From Shewanella frigidimarina (GTDB taxonomy: Bacteria; Pseudomonadota; Gammaproteobacteria; Enterobacterales; Shewanellaceae): a DNA stretch of 64,000 nt. A program made the translations under genes and the position numbers. Shown here in pieces: positions 27,101 through 38,350 of the stretch. Each line of letters starts with the position of its first letter. Within the stretch, counting starts at the first letter, position 1. The stretch is taken from assembly GCF_003797125.1 (NCBI RefSeq), contig NZ_RKKE01000003.1, forward strand, positions 682,001 through 746,000. Direction: 5' to 3'. The notes below the pieces were generated by a model. The model saw only the letters and a program-made list of their open reading frames with translations, had not been told where the DNA came from and made no database searches.

Positions 27101-27861
27101 TGCTCAGTACTGTCTGCCCAGGTTATAAATTGGCTTAATTGAGCTAATTGCTGTTGATCGATCACGAGCGCCTGATTGAGTTGTTCAATCTGTAGTTGCT
27201 GCGCCACAACTTGTTGTTCATCAAATAACTCAACACTGCCAAGCTTAGCTTCAAGTACTTTCAAGTTCGTTTTGGCATCAGAAAAATGCTGATGTACTCG
27301 CGCTGAAATTAAGCTGTAAATTTCAGTACCGGTTAGCTCTTCCAATAGCTCTGCACGCTCATTGGCTTCGGCATTTAAAAAAGCGGCAAACTGGCCTTGT
27401 GACAACATCATTGATTTAGTGAAACGAGCAAAGTCGAGCCCGGTGATTTCTTCAATTAACTCGGTTTTGCGTTTTATCTGGCTGGCAAGAATTTTACCGT
27501 CACTCAATTTTGCCAACTCGACTTGAGCATCTTGTAAATTGCCATCTGCTTTATCGCGCGAACGGCGCTGGCTCCAAAAAGCGCGATAAGCGACACCTTT
27601 AACTTCAAATTCAACTTCAGCTAAACATTCTGCGGTGCCACGAGTCATTAACTCGTTGGTGGTTTTAGAAATATTACTTAACCGCGGAGTACGATGGTAA
27701 AGCGCTAAACAAATCGCATCGAGAATGGTTGTTTTACCTGAGCCAGTAGGACCTGTGATAGCAAATAAACCGTTTTCAGCAAATGGCGATTGGGTGAAGT
27801 CGATTTTCCACTCATTTTTAAGTGAGTTAATATTTTTAAAGCGAAGGCTTAGAATTTTCAT
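24163..27861 (-). CDS. sbcC: SbcC exonuclease subunit (Rad50-like ATPase)
   Basis: A 1232-residue SMC-like ATPase of the SbcCD (Mre11-Rad50) nuclease, which processes hairpins and double-strand ends. Walker [10 protein letters not shown] spans residues 37-45. Two very long Gln-rich coiled coils flank a zinc-hook [10 protein letters not shown] (about residues 603-612). The C-terminal part has [19 protein letters not shown] and the Walker [12 protein letters not shown]. coli SbcC is 1048 residues, so the coiled coils are longer here. Its start overlaps the sbcD stop by one base. Confidence 0.96.
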   Translation of the reverse strand: MKILSLRFKNINSLKNEWKIDFTQSPFAENGLFAITGPTGSGKTTILDAICLALYHRTPRLSNISKTTNELMTRGTAECLAEVEFEVKGVAYRAFWSQRRSRDKADGNLQDAQVELAKLSDGKILASQIKRKTELIEEITGLDFARFTKSMMLSQGQFAAFLNAEANERAELLEELTGTEIYSLISARVHQHFSDAKTNLKVLEAKLGSVELFDEQQVVAQQLQIEQLNQALVIDQQQLAQLSQFITWADSTEQSQQTLVNTQAQQQQALSSVQQHSDELTRLEHSEPAQQIQALFEQQQKAQLSARALSEQIEQLTEQVGVAEQTLQQHTQKQTQTKQSVDKTNQAHKDLLTLIDKQVLPLDQHLSQLNYQLSQVRLSHQQTAEQQHKTIEQQQQLMALQQQLTSAKQDIQQQLDNLPQGQEVAKKFAAWQTQYSQVLQLNQQLSQLDTQRVQQQHNIEQTQTTLTELSPQIKLAKTTVTQALAQQADSQQAITTLLAGQDENQINHEYQQLVEQQAGRYQLTQLFSHYVRQQQQCQQLSSQSVQFNTDLQALAQSLSLVRTQWSEKNQQVKDLQTILQQEQQIANLTLERAKLKAGEPCALCGSTDHPLVERYEALNVSVTEQRMQQLQIELDAIKQQGEQLKNQQTALQVNYDNSLKQLSQAQTELQTTGQQWQQHTQVLAVTFELHEQQQHKLTDYIAQSEAKQQQLAQTISQLNQCQKTLHQHQHNATQAEQALAVLVNQQGLLQQQLDNLSQGLVSQQQQIESVNKQLQQLNSALDAHIIATGLTPPTLENADTWLHHLQQQLERWVAAQQQAIDNQQQLSVTAEKLTANNLHATDMATKLAEVTEQVVTLNEQLDAVLAQRKAVFGDKIVEDEKLFSQQAVDQAQQVFVSIQQQLQTADKHFAGLQAQLQSTTQQVTKANQELQQLQAKWQMALQSSPFTDQQSFEQALLTPKERHTLQQLKQQLDNDIVKANTLVEQAKIKQTELAQLAEQHGYDITQHGNIMLQHQTMEAKHQQDKQTLWRLSHELEQDTNKRAGQQQLLAEQARMQQDYDDLAYLHSLIGSQKGDKFRKFAQGLTLDHLVALANRQLERLQGRYLLERKESDALELQVLDTWQGDAVRDTRTLSGGESFLVSLALALALSDLVSHKTSIDSLFLDEGFGTLDSQTLDTALDALDNLNASGKMIGVISHIEAMKERIDVQIKVTKMNGLGISKLQGEFAVSGS

Positions 27862-29189
27862 TATTGCTCACCCTCTGTTGCACTTTTTGTAGCAACGGCT
27901 TCTGTCGAGGCTTCTTGTAACACATGGCTCGCGGCCGTTTCTTGACTGTTTCGCTCAGACTCAACCTCGGCATACACTTGGTTAAAGCGTTGCTTTATTC
28001 GCCCTAACTGTGCCTGTTGCGATTCACTCTCAAACTCTTCTTGCGACAAACGTCGCCCAAATACTTCGTCGACACTGAGCTCAGATAAAGTTTCATTATC
28101 GAGCTGCTTAATGTGTTGCTGTCGTTGACTACGGGCACGCTTTAACTGCAATACTTCAACCGCTTTGTCTTGAGTCATGTCGGCAATGCGCGATTGTAAA
28201 TCAGACAAATAATCTTGTTGTGACACTTCAATGCTCAACCAAGTCGTTTTTGCAGATTCTGCTTGCAAAGCAAATGCACTTATCTGCTGCTCAATGCTAT
28301 CTAAGTCGCCTTTTAACACCTGCATCTGCTGGAAAACAGGCACCATTAATGGTGTAATTTGAGATAATTTGGCATCACTAAATTCGACCAAGAATACCGA
28401 TTTATTAGTGGTATTATCTGCCGCGAGTTCATCAAAACTTAACGCTATTGGTGAACCGCTGTAACGAATATGTTCAGATTTAGCCACCACTTGGGGCCGA
28501 TGAATATGACCTAATGCAATGTAGTCTGCGGCAGGAAACAGCGCTGCATTAAAAGCATCTAAACTGCCTATATAAATATCACGCACGGATTCTGAGGTGC
28601 TTGCACCCACTGTGGTTAAATGACCTGTCGCAATAATGGGTACTGGCGTGGTAAAGGTATTATTGAGTTGTTCAGCTTGCTCAAAACAGCGCTGATACAA
28701 CTCGCTAATGGCATCACCCAATTTACGTTGTTTATCTATCGACGATTCACCTGATTCACTTAGCACCACATCACGTGGGCGTAAAAAAGGTAAGCCACAT
28801 AAAATAGCACCAACGTCACCTTGACGGTTTTTCAGGGTAAAAACATGCTCTTCAAAATGCTCTAACGCACCAGGGATAACCAATGTATTTAGACAGGCAA
28901 GGAGATGTTTAGATTCATTCAACGTCGACACAGAGTCGTGATTACCGCCCAATAAAATTAGCTGGCAACCTGTTTGTTGAATTTGAACAATAAATTGATT
29001 ATATAGCGTACGGGCATAACTTGGCGGTGTGCCGGTATCGAAAATATCGCCAGCGACAATAAGCGCATCAACCTGGTGAATGTTTATTTGTTCAAGTAAC
29101 CACTGCATAAAAGCGTGGTGCTCAGCTGCGCGACTTTTACCATAAAAATATTGGCCAAGGTGCCAATCTGATGTGTGAATAATGCGCAT
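27861..29189 (-). CDS. sbcD: SbcD exonuclease subunit (Mre11-like)
   Basis: A 442-residue calcineurin-like nuclease with the phosphoesterase motifs TSDWHLGQ (residues 5-12), GDIFDTG (about 47-53), GGNHDS, and GHIHRPQ. It is about 40 residues longer than E. coli SbcD (400), with an Ala/Glu/Ser-rich C-terminal tail. It is the first gene of the sbcDC operon. Confidence 0.96.
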   Translation of the reverse strand: MRIIHTSDWHLGQYFYGKSRAAEHHAFMQWLLEQINIHQVDALIVAGDIFDTGTPPSYARTLYNQFIVQIQQTGCQLILLGGNHDSVSTLNESKHLLACLNTLVIPGALEHFEEHVFTLKNRQGDVGAILCGLPFLRPRDVVLSESGESSIDKQRKLGDAISELYQRCFEQAEQLNNTFTTPVPIIATGHLTTVGASTSESVRDIYIGSLDAFNAALFPAADYIALGHIHRPQVVAKSEHIRYSGSPIALSFDELAADNTTNKSVFLVEFSDAKLSQITPLMVPVFQQMQVLKGDLDSIEQQISAFALQAESAKTTWLSIEVSQQDYLSDLQSRIADMTQDKAVEVLQLKRARSQRQQHIKQLDNETLSELSVDEVFGRRLSQEEFESESQQAQLGRIKQRFNQVYAEVESERNSQETAASHVLQEASTEAVATKSATEGEQ

Positions 29190-29263
29190 AACATCCCTTC
29201 AATAAAAACAAACACGTACACCACATAATGATGGCGTTAATAAACCCAAATTATCGATACTAT

Positions 29264-29323
29264 GATCACATGTACCGCGATCACATGCACTGCTATCACA
29301 TATATTGCGACCACAATAATTTG
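29264..29323. repeat. 15-bp tandem repeat, four units, over the yfcA stop
   Basis: Units GATCACATGTACCGC, GATCACATGCACTGC, TATCACATATATTGC and GACCACAATAATTTG are consecutive. The stop codon of the TSUP permease gene (29296-29298) lies in the third unit. Confidence 0.8.
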
Positions 29324-30057
29324 CCGCTCATGCCCAATGACATCACTACCACCAAAGGTTTAATAATTTTAACGCCTTTAGTCACCACTAAACGTGAACC
29401 TAACGTAGCACCAATGGCTTGGCCTACCAGCATAATTAATCCCAATACCACTGCGACTTGACCACCGATTAAAAAGAAAATTAACGACGCTATGTTAGTG
29501 GCAAAATTAAGTAGTTTTGCATGCGCGGTTGCCTTAGCCAAGCCAAAGCCAGCCAATGACACAAATGCTAAGGCAAAAAAACTGCCAGTACCAGGACCAA
29601 AGAAACCATCATATAAACCAACGCCCAATGCGGCAGTAAAAGCAAACACACTTGGAGTGAGGACTTGTTGGCGATCTTGTTCACTTATTTTTTTAGAGAA
29701 TAAAAAATAACAACCAATGGCCAAAATCAAAAATGGCAGCACCACTTCTAATAATTTAGCGTCGATCATTTGTACTAATATTGTGCCAATTGATGCACCA
29801 ATAAAAGCGCATATCAACGACAGTTTGATACTGCGTAAATCAACCATCCCTTTACGTACAAAATATAAACTCGCAAAAAAACTCCCACCGCATGCTTGCA
29901 GTTTATTGGTACCCAATGCCGCTGCTGGAGGTAATCCTGCCCACATTAATGCGGGAATGGTCAGTAAGCCACCGCCACCAGCAATCGAGTCGATAAACCC
30001 CGCAACCAGAGCAACGAAAAATAAAATAACCGCGAGTTGGAGCGTGAGTTCAAGCAT
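29296..30057 (-). CDS. yfcA: TSUP (TauE/SafE) family permease, YfcA-like
   Basis: An inner-membrane transporter with strong resemblance to E. coli YfcA: FIDSIAGGGGLLTIPALM, LGTNKLQACGG, FGPGTGSFFALAFVSL, KATAHAKLLNFATN. The start at 30057 (MLELTLQLAVIL, 253 residues) gives a leader like that of the family; a start at 30120 would add 21 residues and neither has a strong ribosome site. Helices repeat in two halves, the TSUP pattern. The substrate is unknown. The C-terminal codons lie in a 15-bp repeat. Confidence 0.88.
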   Translation of the reverse strand: MLELTLQLAVILFFVALVAGFIDSIAGGGGLLTIPALMWAGLPPAAALGTNKLQACGGSFFASLYFVRKGMVDLRSIKLSLICAFIGASIGTILVQMIDAKLLEVVLPFLILAIGCYFLFSKKISEQDRQQVLTPSVFAFTAALGVGLYDGFFGPGTGSFFALAFVSLAGFGLAKATAHAKLLNFATNIASLIFFLIGGQVAVVLGLIMLVGQAIGATLGSRLVVTKGVKIIKPLVVVMSLGMSGKLLWSQYM

Positions 30058-30353
30058 GGAGAGTCTCGTTATTAGGAATAGCGTGAAGTCGGCAGACATA
30101 ATTAAGGCGTTATTAGACAATCTTTATCGTCAAAATACAAAGCGTTCTGTGTAATTTATTCAGCTTTACCCAACTAATTTCTGCTTGGGCTAATAAACAC
30201 TGACCAAATAACATATTACCTATTAATAAGCTTATATTGACTCAAACAACAGATTTGAAAATCGATTTGAGAAATGGACGACAACCGCTTTGCGCTTCAC
30301 TTAGGCATTGTTATAGTAGCCAACCTAGTAAATATTGAGCTGAAGGTTTTATT

Positions 30354-31031
30354 ATGATTGTTATTACCGGCGCGAGCAGTGGCTTAGGTGCTGCACTAAC
30401 ACAACTGTATGCGGCAGAAAATCAGCCGTTATTGGTGACAGGTCGCAGTGAGCAAAAATTAGCAGATGTAATAGCTGGCCTAACTCAGCCAGAGCAAAAA
30501 AACGTGAAAACTTACGCTGCTGACTTATGTGTGGCCGAAGATGTCAGTGCATTATTTTCGCGATTACCAGCGCCGCCAAGCAAGGTTATTCATTGTGCTG
30601 GCAGTGGTTATTTTGGCCCTATCGAACAACAAGCACCAGAAGCGATTAATCAGTTAATTCATAACAATCTCACTTCAAGCATTCTAGTGTTGCGTGAGCT
30701 TGTTAGTCGCTATCGTGATCACAACGTTACTGTCGTTGTGGTAATGTCGACCGCAGCGCAAGCAGGCAAAGCAAATGAGTCGACTTACTGTGCCGTAAAG
30801 TGGGCCGTAAAGGGATTAGTTGAATCGTTACGATTAGAATTGAAAGGCAGCCCAATGAAATTGATTTCGGTGTATCCCGGCGGGATGGCAACGGACTTTT
30901 GGCACACCAGTGGCAAAGACATTAATACATCAAGCTTTATGACGGCAACAGAAGCCGCCACAATGCTCAAGCAAGCCTTAATAGCGACAGAACATGGTTA
31001 TGTCTCCGATATCACCATTAACCGCGGTTAA
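30354..31031 (+). CDS. Short-chain dehydrogenase/reductase
   Basis: A 225-residue classical SDR: the nucleotide-binding TGASSGLG (residues 5-12), HCAGSGYFG near 80, catalytic S in VVMSTAAQAGK, and YCAVK (Y-x-x-x-K) near 146. The PGGMATDFW stretch follows. It stands alone in the gap between yfcA and a small membrane protein; the substrate is not predictable. Confidence 0.9.
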   Translation: MIVITGASSGLGAALTQLYAAENQPLLVTGRSEQKLADVIAGLTQPEQKNVKTYAADLCVAEDVSALFSRLPAPPSKVIHCAGSGYFGPIEQQAPEAINQLIHNNLTSSILVLRELVSRYRDHNVTVVVVMSTAAQAGKANESTYCAVKWAVKGLVESLRLELKGSPMKLISVYPGGMATDFWHTSGKDINTSSFMTATEAATMLKQALIATEHGYVSDITINRG

Positions 31032-31114
31032 TATTCCATAAATTAGTTAACCTAAAATAGAACGAACAGTTTATTATCCCAAGTTAGCTATTCGTGATGT
31101 TCTTAAGTTTAGGT

Positions 31115-31318
31115 TTATTTGGATAAAAACGGTTTGGTTGACCAGTACCAGCAATATATCCACCCAGCAGGGGCAAAAATAAGATTTAACACAAGAGCGT
31201 AAAAACCCACCAAGGGTAAATTTGTGGTTTTCCCCTTGGCAAATCTTAAGGTGAAGAACACCACAACTAAGGTTAAAACGAAAATAATTTGGCCAATCAA
31301 TGTGCCATTTAACTCCAT
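31115..31318 (-). CDS. Small two-helix membrane protein
   Basis: A 67-residue protein with two hydrophobic segments (about residues 8-26 and 36-58) and a basic loop KGKTTN between them. AGGG lies about 8 nt before the ATG. It resembles small uncharacterised Shewanella membrane proteins, but I cannot name a family. The overlapping longer frame on the same strand has no membrane pattern and is rejected. Confidence 0.55.
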   Translation of the reverse strand: MELNGTLIGQIIFVLTLVVVFFTLRFAKGKTTNLPLVGFYALVLNLIFAPAGWIYCWYWSTKPFLSK

Positions 31319-31415
31319 GATTACACCCTTTAACCATCAAACCCGTTATGCTGAAATAGCAACGACGCTAAGCTGATGATACATCTCATATTAGATTATT
31401 GATAAGGCTACTACA

Positions 31416-31619
31416 ATGTGTAAAAAAATCATCGTAATACTGATATCGTTTAGCTTTATTCTATCTTTGTCCGCCTGTGCTGAATTAAAACAGACTGGCA
31501 AAGAAATCGGTCACACCACAAAAAAAGTGACCACAGCTATCGGTCACGGGACACGCGATACCGTTAAAGCTATTGGACATGAGACCAAAGAAGTCATTAA
31601 CGAGATAAAAGAAGACTAA
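31416..31619 (+). CDS. Small entericidin-like lipoprotein with 11-residue repeats
   Basis: A 67-residue precursor with a hydrophobic signal and lipobox LSAC (C21), so the mature 47-residue peptide should be lipid-anchored. The mature part is three 11-residue repeats: EIGHTTKKVTT, AIGHGTRDTVK, AIGHETKEVIN, a periodicity that suits an extended amphipathic helix. It is reminiscent of entericidins but is longer. It has its own terminator. Confidence 0.75.
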   Translation: MCKKIIVILISFSFILSLSACAELKQTGKEIGHTTKKVTTAIGHGTRDTVKAIGHETKEVINEIKED

Positions 31620-31640
31620 ACTACGTCGCTTTATATAATC

Positions 31641-31675
31641 AAAAAACCGTTAATGCAGGGCATTAACGGTTTTTG
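31641..31675. terminator. Bidirectional terminator
   Basis: AAAACCGTTAATGC and GCATTAACGGTTTT form a 14-bp stem around a 3-nt loop, with A and T runs on both sides. It serves the lipoprotein gene and the convergent rraB-like gene. Confidence 0.9.
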
Positions 31676-31711
31676 TTTACTTGAATCAATCAATCTTTAG
31701 TGATGACTATA

Positions 31712-32098
31712 TTAGTGCTTACAATGCTCAGTGTGAACATGGTCATCATCTGCAAACTCATTATCGCTGGCTTGGTTTTGCATCACGCCCCAACCATCAG
31801 AAATACCGTCAAACTCTTTGGCAAAGTTATTCAACTCAGTTTCTTTAGCCACAAGCGTTGCGTATTCAGGTACCATTTGCAGGCAAACAATCACTTCCCA
31901 CTTAGTGCTTTCTTCATCAAAGTTAAGCTCAAGCTCACCTTGCATGTCTTTTTGGCTTAATGCTTCTAAGGCTGACTCGGCATCACGTTGATCGTCAAAC
32001 ACCAAGAAGAAATCGACTTCTATTGATTGAGTAAGGTCAATACCGGCATCTGCCATTGCTGCCAACATTTGGCCATTATCATCTTCTGGGAATTGCAT
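31712..32098 (-). CDS. rraB: Regulator of RNase E activity B (RraB family)
   Basis: This 128-residue acidic protein contains the RraB-family pattern: DDNGQMLAAMADAGIDL near the N-terminus, a central VDFFLVFDD, and the late FDGISDGWGVM that matches E. coli RraB FDVEYDGWG. The C-terminus is His/Asp-rich. RraB binds RNase E and changes its substrate choice. It lies 10 bp downstream of the S4-domain gene on the same strand, so both are likely cotranscribed. Confidence 0.82.
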   Translation of the reverse strand: MQFPEDDNGQMLAAMADAGIDLTQSIEVDFFLVFDDQRDAESALEALSQKDMQGELELNFDEESTKWEVIVCLQMVPEYATLVAKETELNNFAKEFDGISDGWGVMQNQASDNEFADDDHVHTEHCKH

Positions 32099-32108
32099 TT
32101 ATCAATCC

Positions 32109-32342
32109 TTACTGTGCAGGAACAATTTCAATTGTCGCGCCATTGAACGAAACGATATCGCCAACAACACACTTTTTACGTTTACGAGTATCAACTTCAC
32201 CGTTGACGGTCACTTGACCTTCGGTAATGACATGCTTTGCTTCGCCACCACCGTTCACTAGACCGAGTACTTTGAGTACTTTGTACAGTTCTACGAATTC
32301 ATCACCTTGAAGTAATGCAAACGCTTGAGTTTGAGTCGTCAC
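32109..32342 (-). CDS. ybcJ: S4-domain RNA-binding protein (YbcJ-like)
   Basis: A 77-residue single S4 domain: ELYKVLKVLGLVNGGGEAKHVI, then GQVTVNGEVDTRKRKKCVVGDIV. Length and motif match E. coli YbcJ (70). It should bind structured RNA. It precedes the rraB-like gene closely, which fits an RNA-metabolism theme. Confidence 0.88.
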   Translation of the reverse strand: MTTQTQAFALLQGDEFVELYKVLKVLGLVNGGGEAKHVITEGQVTVNGEVDTRKRKKCVVGDIVSFNGATIEIVPAQ

Positions 32343-32392
32343 AATAATCGCCTTTTAATCAAAATATTCCGGCTATTATAGCCTATGCTAGT

Positions 32393-33199
32393 TTAGCAAG
32401 CATCAAGCATTTTGAATGGATTATTAAACGCATATGTAAACCCTAAATGATGACAAATTAACTGACCGTCGATAGTTTTATTGGGTTGTTGTTGCTGATT
32501 AAACTCTGGCGCAGTTAATCCAAGATGCTCTGCAGCAGCAACATAAAACTCCCCACGAGTAGGGTGAGCGTTTGCAGCAAGATTATAAATTGGTAAAGTA
32601 TCGTTGCGAGAAAGAATTAAGCTAACAGCAGCAATACAGTCATCTAAATGCACCAGATTAACCGCAACATTGGCGCCGCTGACATCGGTTTTTCCGGCAA
32701 AAAAACGTCCGGGATGCCGTTTAGGCCCAACCAAGCCTGAGAATCTTACAATGCAGCTATTTTTCATAGCTGAAAACATTGCCTCTGCTTGTAATAATGT
32801 GCCACTGGTATCATTAAAAGCTGCAGCATCTTGTTCGGTTACTGTTTGATCTAGCGAAGGATAAACCCCAGTCGTACTGATAAAAATAATTTTTTGATAT
32901 TGGTGTTCACCCATCAAGGTTATTAACTGAGTTAAATAGCCTAGATAATCAGTTTCGCCTCGCCTAAGTCCCGGTGGTAAGTTAATCACGATGGCGTCTG
33001 CATCGAATAAAGACGAGTTTTTTGCCTGGCTAGTCACATTGGCTAAATTTAATTGATAAGCATCAATACCGGCTTGCTGTAATTGGACTAAGTCTTCAGG
33101 GTGACGTTTTGAAGCCTTTACCTTAATACCTTGCTTAACTAATTGTGTGGCGAGCGGCAAACCGAACCAACCACATCCGATAATAGTAACTGTGTTCAT
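32393..33199 (-). CDS. YeeZ-like NAD(P)-binding protein (atypical SDR)
   Basis: A 268-residue Rossmann protein with an N-terminal GCGWFGLPLATQL (residues 8-20) in place of the canonical SDR motif, and STTGVYPS in the active-site region (about 107). The arrangement matches E. coli YeeZ, annotated as an NAD-dependent epimerase-like protein of unknown substrate. It is a single gene; the YxxxK motif is not evident, so catalytic activity is uncertain. Confidence 0.8.
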   Translation of the reverse strand: MNTVTIIGCGWFGLPLATQLVKQGIKVKASKRHPEDLVQLQQAGIDAYQLNLANVTSQAKNSSLFDADAIVINLPPGLRRGETDYLGYLTQLITLMGEHQYQKIIFISTTGVYPSLDQTVTEQDAAAFNDTSGTLLQAEAMFSAMKNSCIVRFSGLVGPKRHPGRFFAGKTDVSGANVAVNLVHLDDCIAAVSLILSRNDTLPIYNLAANAHPTRGEFYVAAAEHLGLTAPEFNQQQQPNKTIDGQLICHHLGFTYAFNNPFKMLDAC

Positions 33200-33226
33200 G
33201 TATTCTCGATATTACGCTGTTAAATT

Positions 33227-34453
33227 TTAATGATCGAAGTTATTGAAATAAAAGCTAATCGGACTATTGGCTTGCAACGTTTTAATAGCGCCCTCAGATA
33301 AGTCTTCTAACTTAACGACTTCCTTTACTTGGACATCTTCATTAATTAAAAATCGAAAGCTAGGCTCAGCACCACTGTCATTACAAGACCACACATGCGG
33401 CTGCTTGACGTCAGCGGTGGTCATCATCACCTTGGCAATACTATCGTCAGTCAAGCGCACTATAGTACCTGGAGGGTAAATACCTAATATTTTAACTAAA
33501 ACTGAAATTAAATTATTACTGTGCTTATTGCTGTGAGTTTTAAACAAAATACCCAGTGCAATTTGCGGAGTCTGGTATTGATGTAAAAAGGTTTCGTAGT
33601 CATTGGCTAATGACACTATCTGCGTAGTCGGTAAAATTTTAGCTTCGGTTAACTGGTTGGGGAATCCACTACCATCAATAAACTCATGATGATGCAACAC
33701 TATGTCTAACATGGCTTCAGGGAATAATCCGGTGCGGTTAAGCATGTCGTAACCAAAATTGGGGTGCATTTTTAAAAAGTTACTTTCATGATCGGTCAAA
33801 TCACCACGTTTGCGTCTAATCGCATCTGGTACTTTGAGTTTGCCAATATCGTGAAATAAGCTGCCTAATGCAATGTCACGAACATCTTTTTTAGACAGTG
33901 ATAGTGTATGGGCAATCATCATAGAAAGTACTGCAACTGAAATACCATGTTGAGTTACACTAACATCTACTTCACCACTGCCCACCAACGTTAAATGAGG
34001 TGTTTCACTTTCATACAAATGATCGACTAAATCTTCGACTAAGGTGGCAGCTTCTCGGTACGCCCCCTCAGGGTCGCTAACTATTTTACCAAAAACCGTT
34101 CTACTATCGTTAACCGATTTTACAAAGCGCTGTTGGCTAACTCGCATACTTTTTTTAGCCAATGGTCGATAATCAATTTCTTGGTCAACAACCTCTTCAG
34201 GTTGTTCAACTTCAACAGGTTCATCAACTTTAGGCAGTAAATCATGGCCATCAATCACGTACACAAATGTCACATCGAGGCCTTTGATCATCTCGATTTG
34301 CACTTGTTGCTCTAGCTTAACTTTACTGCGAAAAAAAGGATGGTTTGTCCATGACAAAGGCAGCTTAACGGTTAACCCGATAACCATTTGCGAAACAGGT
34401 ATTTGTGTTAATTCTGCTTTAGCCAAAGTATTGATCCTTTTCACATTCGCCAC
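33227..34453 (-). CDS. HD-GYP c-di-GMP phosphodiesterase with DUF3391 N-terminal domain
   Basis: A 408-residue cytosolic protein. Residues about 10-120 form a DUF3391-like domain; the HD-GYP domain follows with LFHDIGKLKVPDAI (metal site), HPNFGYDML, HHHEFIDGSGFPNQL, and SLANDYETFL. The GYP triplet reads GFP, which is within the variation seen in active members. It degrades cyclic di-GMP and is found across Shewanella. It has no operon partner, though the YeeZ-like gene follows 27 bp later. Confidence 0.88.
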   Translation of the reverse strand: MANVKRINTLAKAELTQIPVSQMVIGLTVKLPLSWTNHPFFRSKVKLEQQVQIEMIKGLDVTFVYVIDGHDLLPKVDEPVEVEQPEEVVDQEIDYRPLAKKSMRVSQQRFVKSVNDSRTVFGKIVSDPEGAYREAATLVEDLVDHLYESETPHLTLVGSGEVDVSVTQHGISVAVLSMMIAHTLSLSKKDVRDIALGSLFHDIGKLKVPDAIRRKRGDLTDHESNFLKMHPNFGYDMLNRTGLFPEAMLDIVLHHHEFIDGSGFPNQLTEAKILPTTQIVSLANDYETFLHQYQTPQIALGILFKTHSNKHSNNLISVLVKILGIYPPGTIVRLTDDSIAKVMMTTADVKQPHVWSCNDSGAEPSFRFLINEDVQVKEVVKLEDLSEGAIKTLQANSPISFYFNNFDH

Positions 34454-34580
34454 ATTATGGCTGAGATGATAATGTCATTTTATACTAACATTCTAAGAAT
34501 AGAGTTATGTGTTTCAAGGTCTTACATTTTAATTTTTTTGGAAACCAATAAATAATAGTGCATTTATACCAAATCGTACA

Positions 34581-35102
34581 TTATTTCGTATCTGGCTTAA
34601 TCTCATCATCAGATAAGGTTTCAGCTTGCATAGTGCTGTCATCCGGTGTCCAGTCGGCAAAATAGTAATATAGCCGCTTTGATTTGAAGACATAAATAAC
34701 TGACCAAAAGAGAAAAAGTGCATCAATCGAATAGCCAATTTTAAACAAATAGTCATCGTGCATCATTCGCTGGAACAAAAATAGTCCATCAATAATGAGT
34801 AATCCCCACAAAAACCAACCACTATGTCTAAACAAAGGTATTAATATCGGCCAGCTGCGTTTACGTTCAGCAATAATAAGTCCATAAATCAGTACCGCCC
34901 CTACACCAGCAATTAGCGCCGATACAAAATCGCTTTTTTCAGGATAAAATAACCGCACTAAACCCGCGCGGTCATTAAACTGGGTTAAGGATGCTATAAA
35001 AATACACCAGCCACGCGCTAAAAAAACCAAAATTAAATACAAAAATAATGGCGGTTTTATATGACCACGATCATCTAACCAAGTAATATTACTAAAATTC
35101 AC
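34581..35102 (-). CDS. DUF2919 inner-membrane protein (YfeZ-like)
   Basis: A 173-residue protein with four likely membrane helices. It opens with DDRGHIKPPLFLYLILVFLARGW, the DUF2919 signature, as in E. coli YfeZ. It stands just downstream of ligA on the same strand with a 54-bp gap. No function is known. Confidence 0.8.
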   Translation of the reverse strand: MNFSNITWLDDRGHIKPPLFLYLILVFLARGWCIFIASLTQFNDRAGLVRLFYPEKSDFVSALIAGVGAVLIYGLIIAERKRSWPILIPLFRHSGWFLWGLLIIDGLFLFQRMMHDDYLFKIGYSIDALFLFWSVIYVFKSKRLYYYFADWTPDDSTMQAETLSDDEIKPDTK

Positions 35103-35156
35103 AATAAACTCTTATCGGCATGCACCAGCATAAATAAAGCGCTACCAGCTTTCATG

Positions 35157-37253
<2,097 letters not shown>

Positions 37254-37270
37254 TTAATTAACACATCAAC

Positions 37271-38329
37271 CTACGCGGCATTGAGTCGTCGTAAATAATC
37301 TTTTTTGGTGGCATCGGACCAAGGTTGACGTTGTCCATCCAATAATTCAGCATCGAGATCCTCGGCAATTTGATAAGCTGAGTTCAGCATAATGGTGAAG
37401 TTCATTAATGGATCGCCATAACCCGGTAAGGTCATAAACAGCACCACACCTTGGGTGACAAATTGCTCCATATTATCTGGATCAAATATCCCTGGTTTTA
37501 GCATGTTAGCGAGTGAAAACAGCACTTTCCCAGTACCTGCATTGTCAATGTGGCGATGAAAAATATCCATATCGCCAAATTTAAAATTGAGCGACAACAA
37601 GCTTGGCAATAATTCTGCACCTTGAATTTGCTCGCCCGCTTTAGCAACAATATGCAGTACTAACACATCGGTCGGCTCTAAAGGTTCATTTACAGGAGCA
37701 TCCGCTTTCAGGGTTGATTTAACCTCTACTTCAGCTTTAACCTCTTCAACTTCAGCTTTAACGTCGACTTTTGGCGCTGCTGGTTGTATTGGTGGCTTAA
37801 TCGGCTCTGGCCTGGCGGCAACAGGCTTACCTGTGTAGCTTTCTAACTTGGCGGTACTGGTTGAAGGATTGAATATCTTTTTAGGAGTATTCATTGACGT
37901 ACTTGCCGTTGGAGCAGGTTTAACATCATCTCCAACAAATAAGCTTTGTTGTGCAGGCTGTACCACTTTAGGTTCAACATGTTCTGGCTCAGTTTTGTGC
38001 GGACCAGGCTGACGCAATGAATCTTGTAAAGGAGTATCGGTTAGCTTAGTTGTACCCGAGTGCGGCTTTTGACTTAAATTAGTCTTTAATACAGGCTTAA
38101 TGACAGTTTCTTCAACCTCACCAGGTTTACGTACACGCACTTGGCCAATACCATCTGCGTCAAAACCTTCAGAGTCTCGACGTTTAGCTTGGTCTTTATA
38201 AAATCCAGCCATCGGACTTTGCTTCATTGATTTAGGTTGTTGTTTGCGAATCGACCAAAAACCGTGCACTAACACCGCAATTATTGCGATAGCGCCTAAT
38301 ACGAATAACACCAGTTGTAGATCTTTCAT
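37271..38329 (-). CDS. zipA: Cell-division protein ZipA
   Basis: A 352-residue protein with an N-terminal membrane anchor (residues 4-26), a basic patch, a long Pro/Lys/Glu-rich linker (about 30-215) with near-repeats such as VKAEVEEVKAEVEVKS, and a C-terminal ZipA domain (about 220-345; VLHIVAKAGEQIQGAELL, GYGDPLMNFTIMLN) that binds the FtsZ tail. It lies between smc and ligA. Confidence 0.96.
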   Translation of the reverse strand: MKDLQLVLFVLGAIAIIAVLVHGFWSIRKQQPKSMKQSPMAGFYKDQAKRRDSEGFDADGIGQVRVRKPGEVEETVIKPVLKTNLSQKPHSGTTKLTDTPLQDSLRQPGPHKTEPEHVEPKVVQPAQQSLFVGDDVKPAPTASTSMNTPKKIFNPSTSTAKLESYTGKPVAARPEPIKPPIQPAAPKVDVKAEVEEVKAEVEVKSTLKADAPVNEPLEPTDVLVLHIVAKAGEQIQGAELLPSLLSLNFKFGDMDIFHRHIDNAGTGKVLFSLANMLKPGIFDPDNMEQFVTQGVVLFMTLPGYGDPLMNFTIMLNSAYQIAEDLDAELLDGQRQPWSDATKKDYLRRLNAA

Positions 38330-38350
38330 TAGATTCCCTGTCTTGCTAAT

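Noticed and set aside
31074..31340. 88-codon minus-strand frame overlapping the small membrane protein
   Set aside because: It lacks a coherent hydrophobic pattern; the 67-codon frame has a ribosome site and two clear helices.
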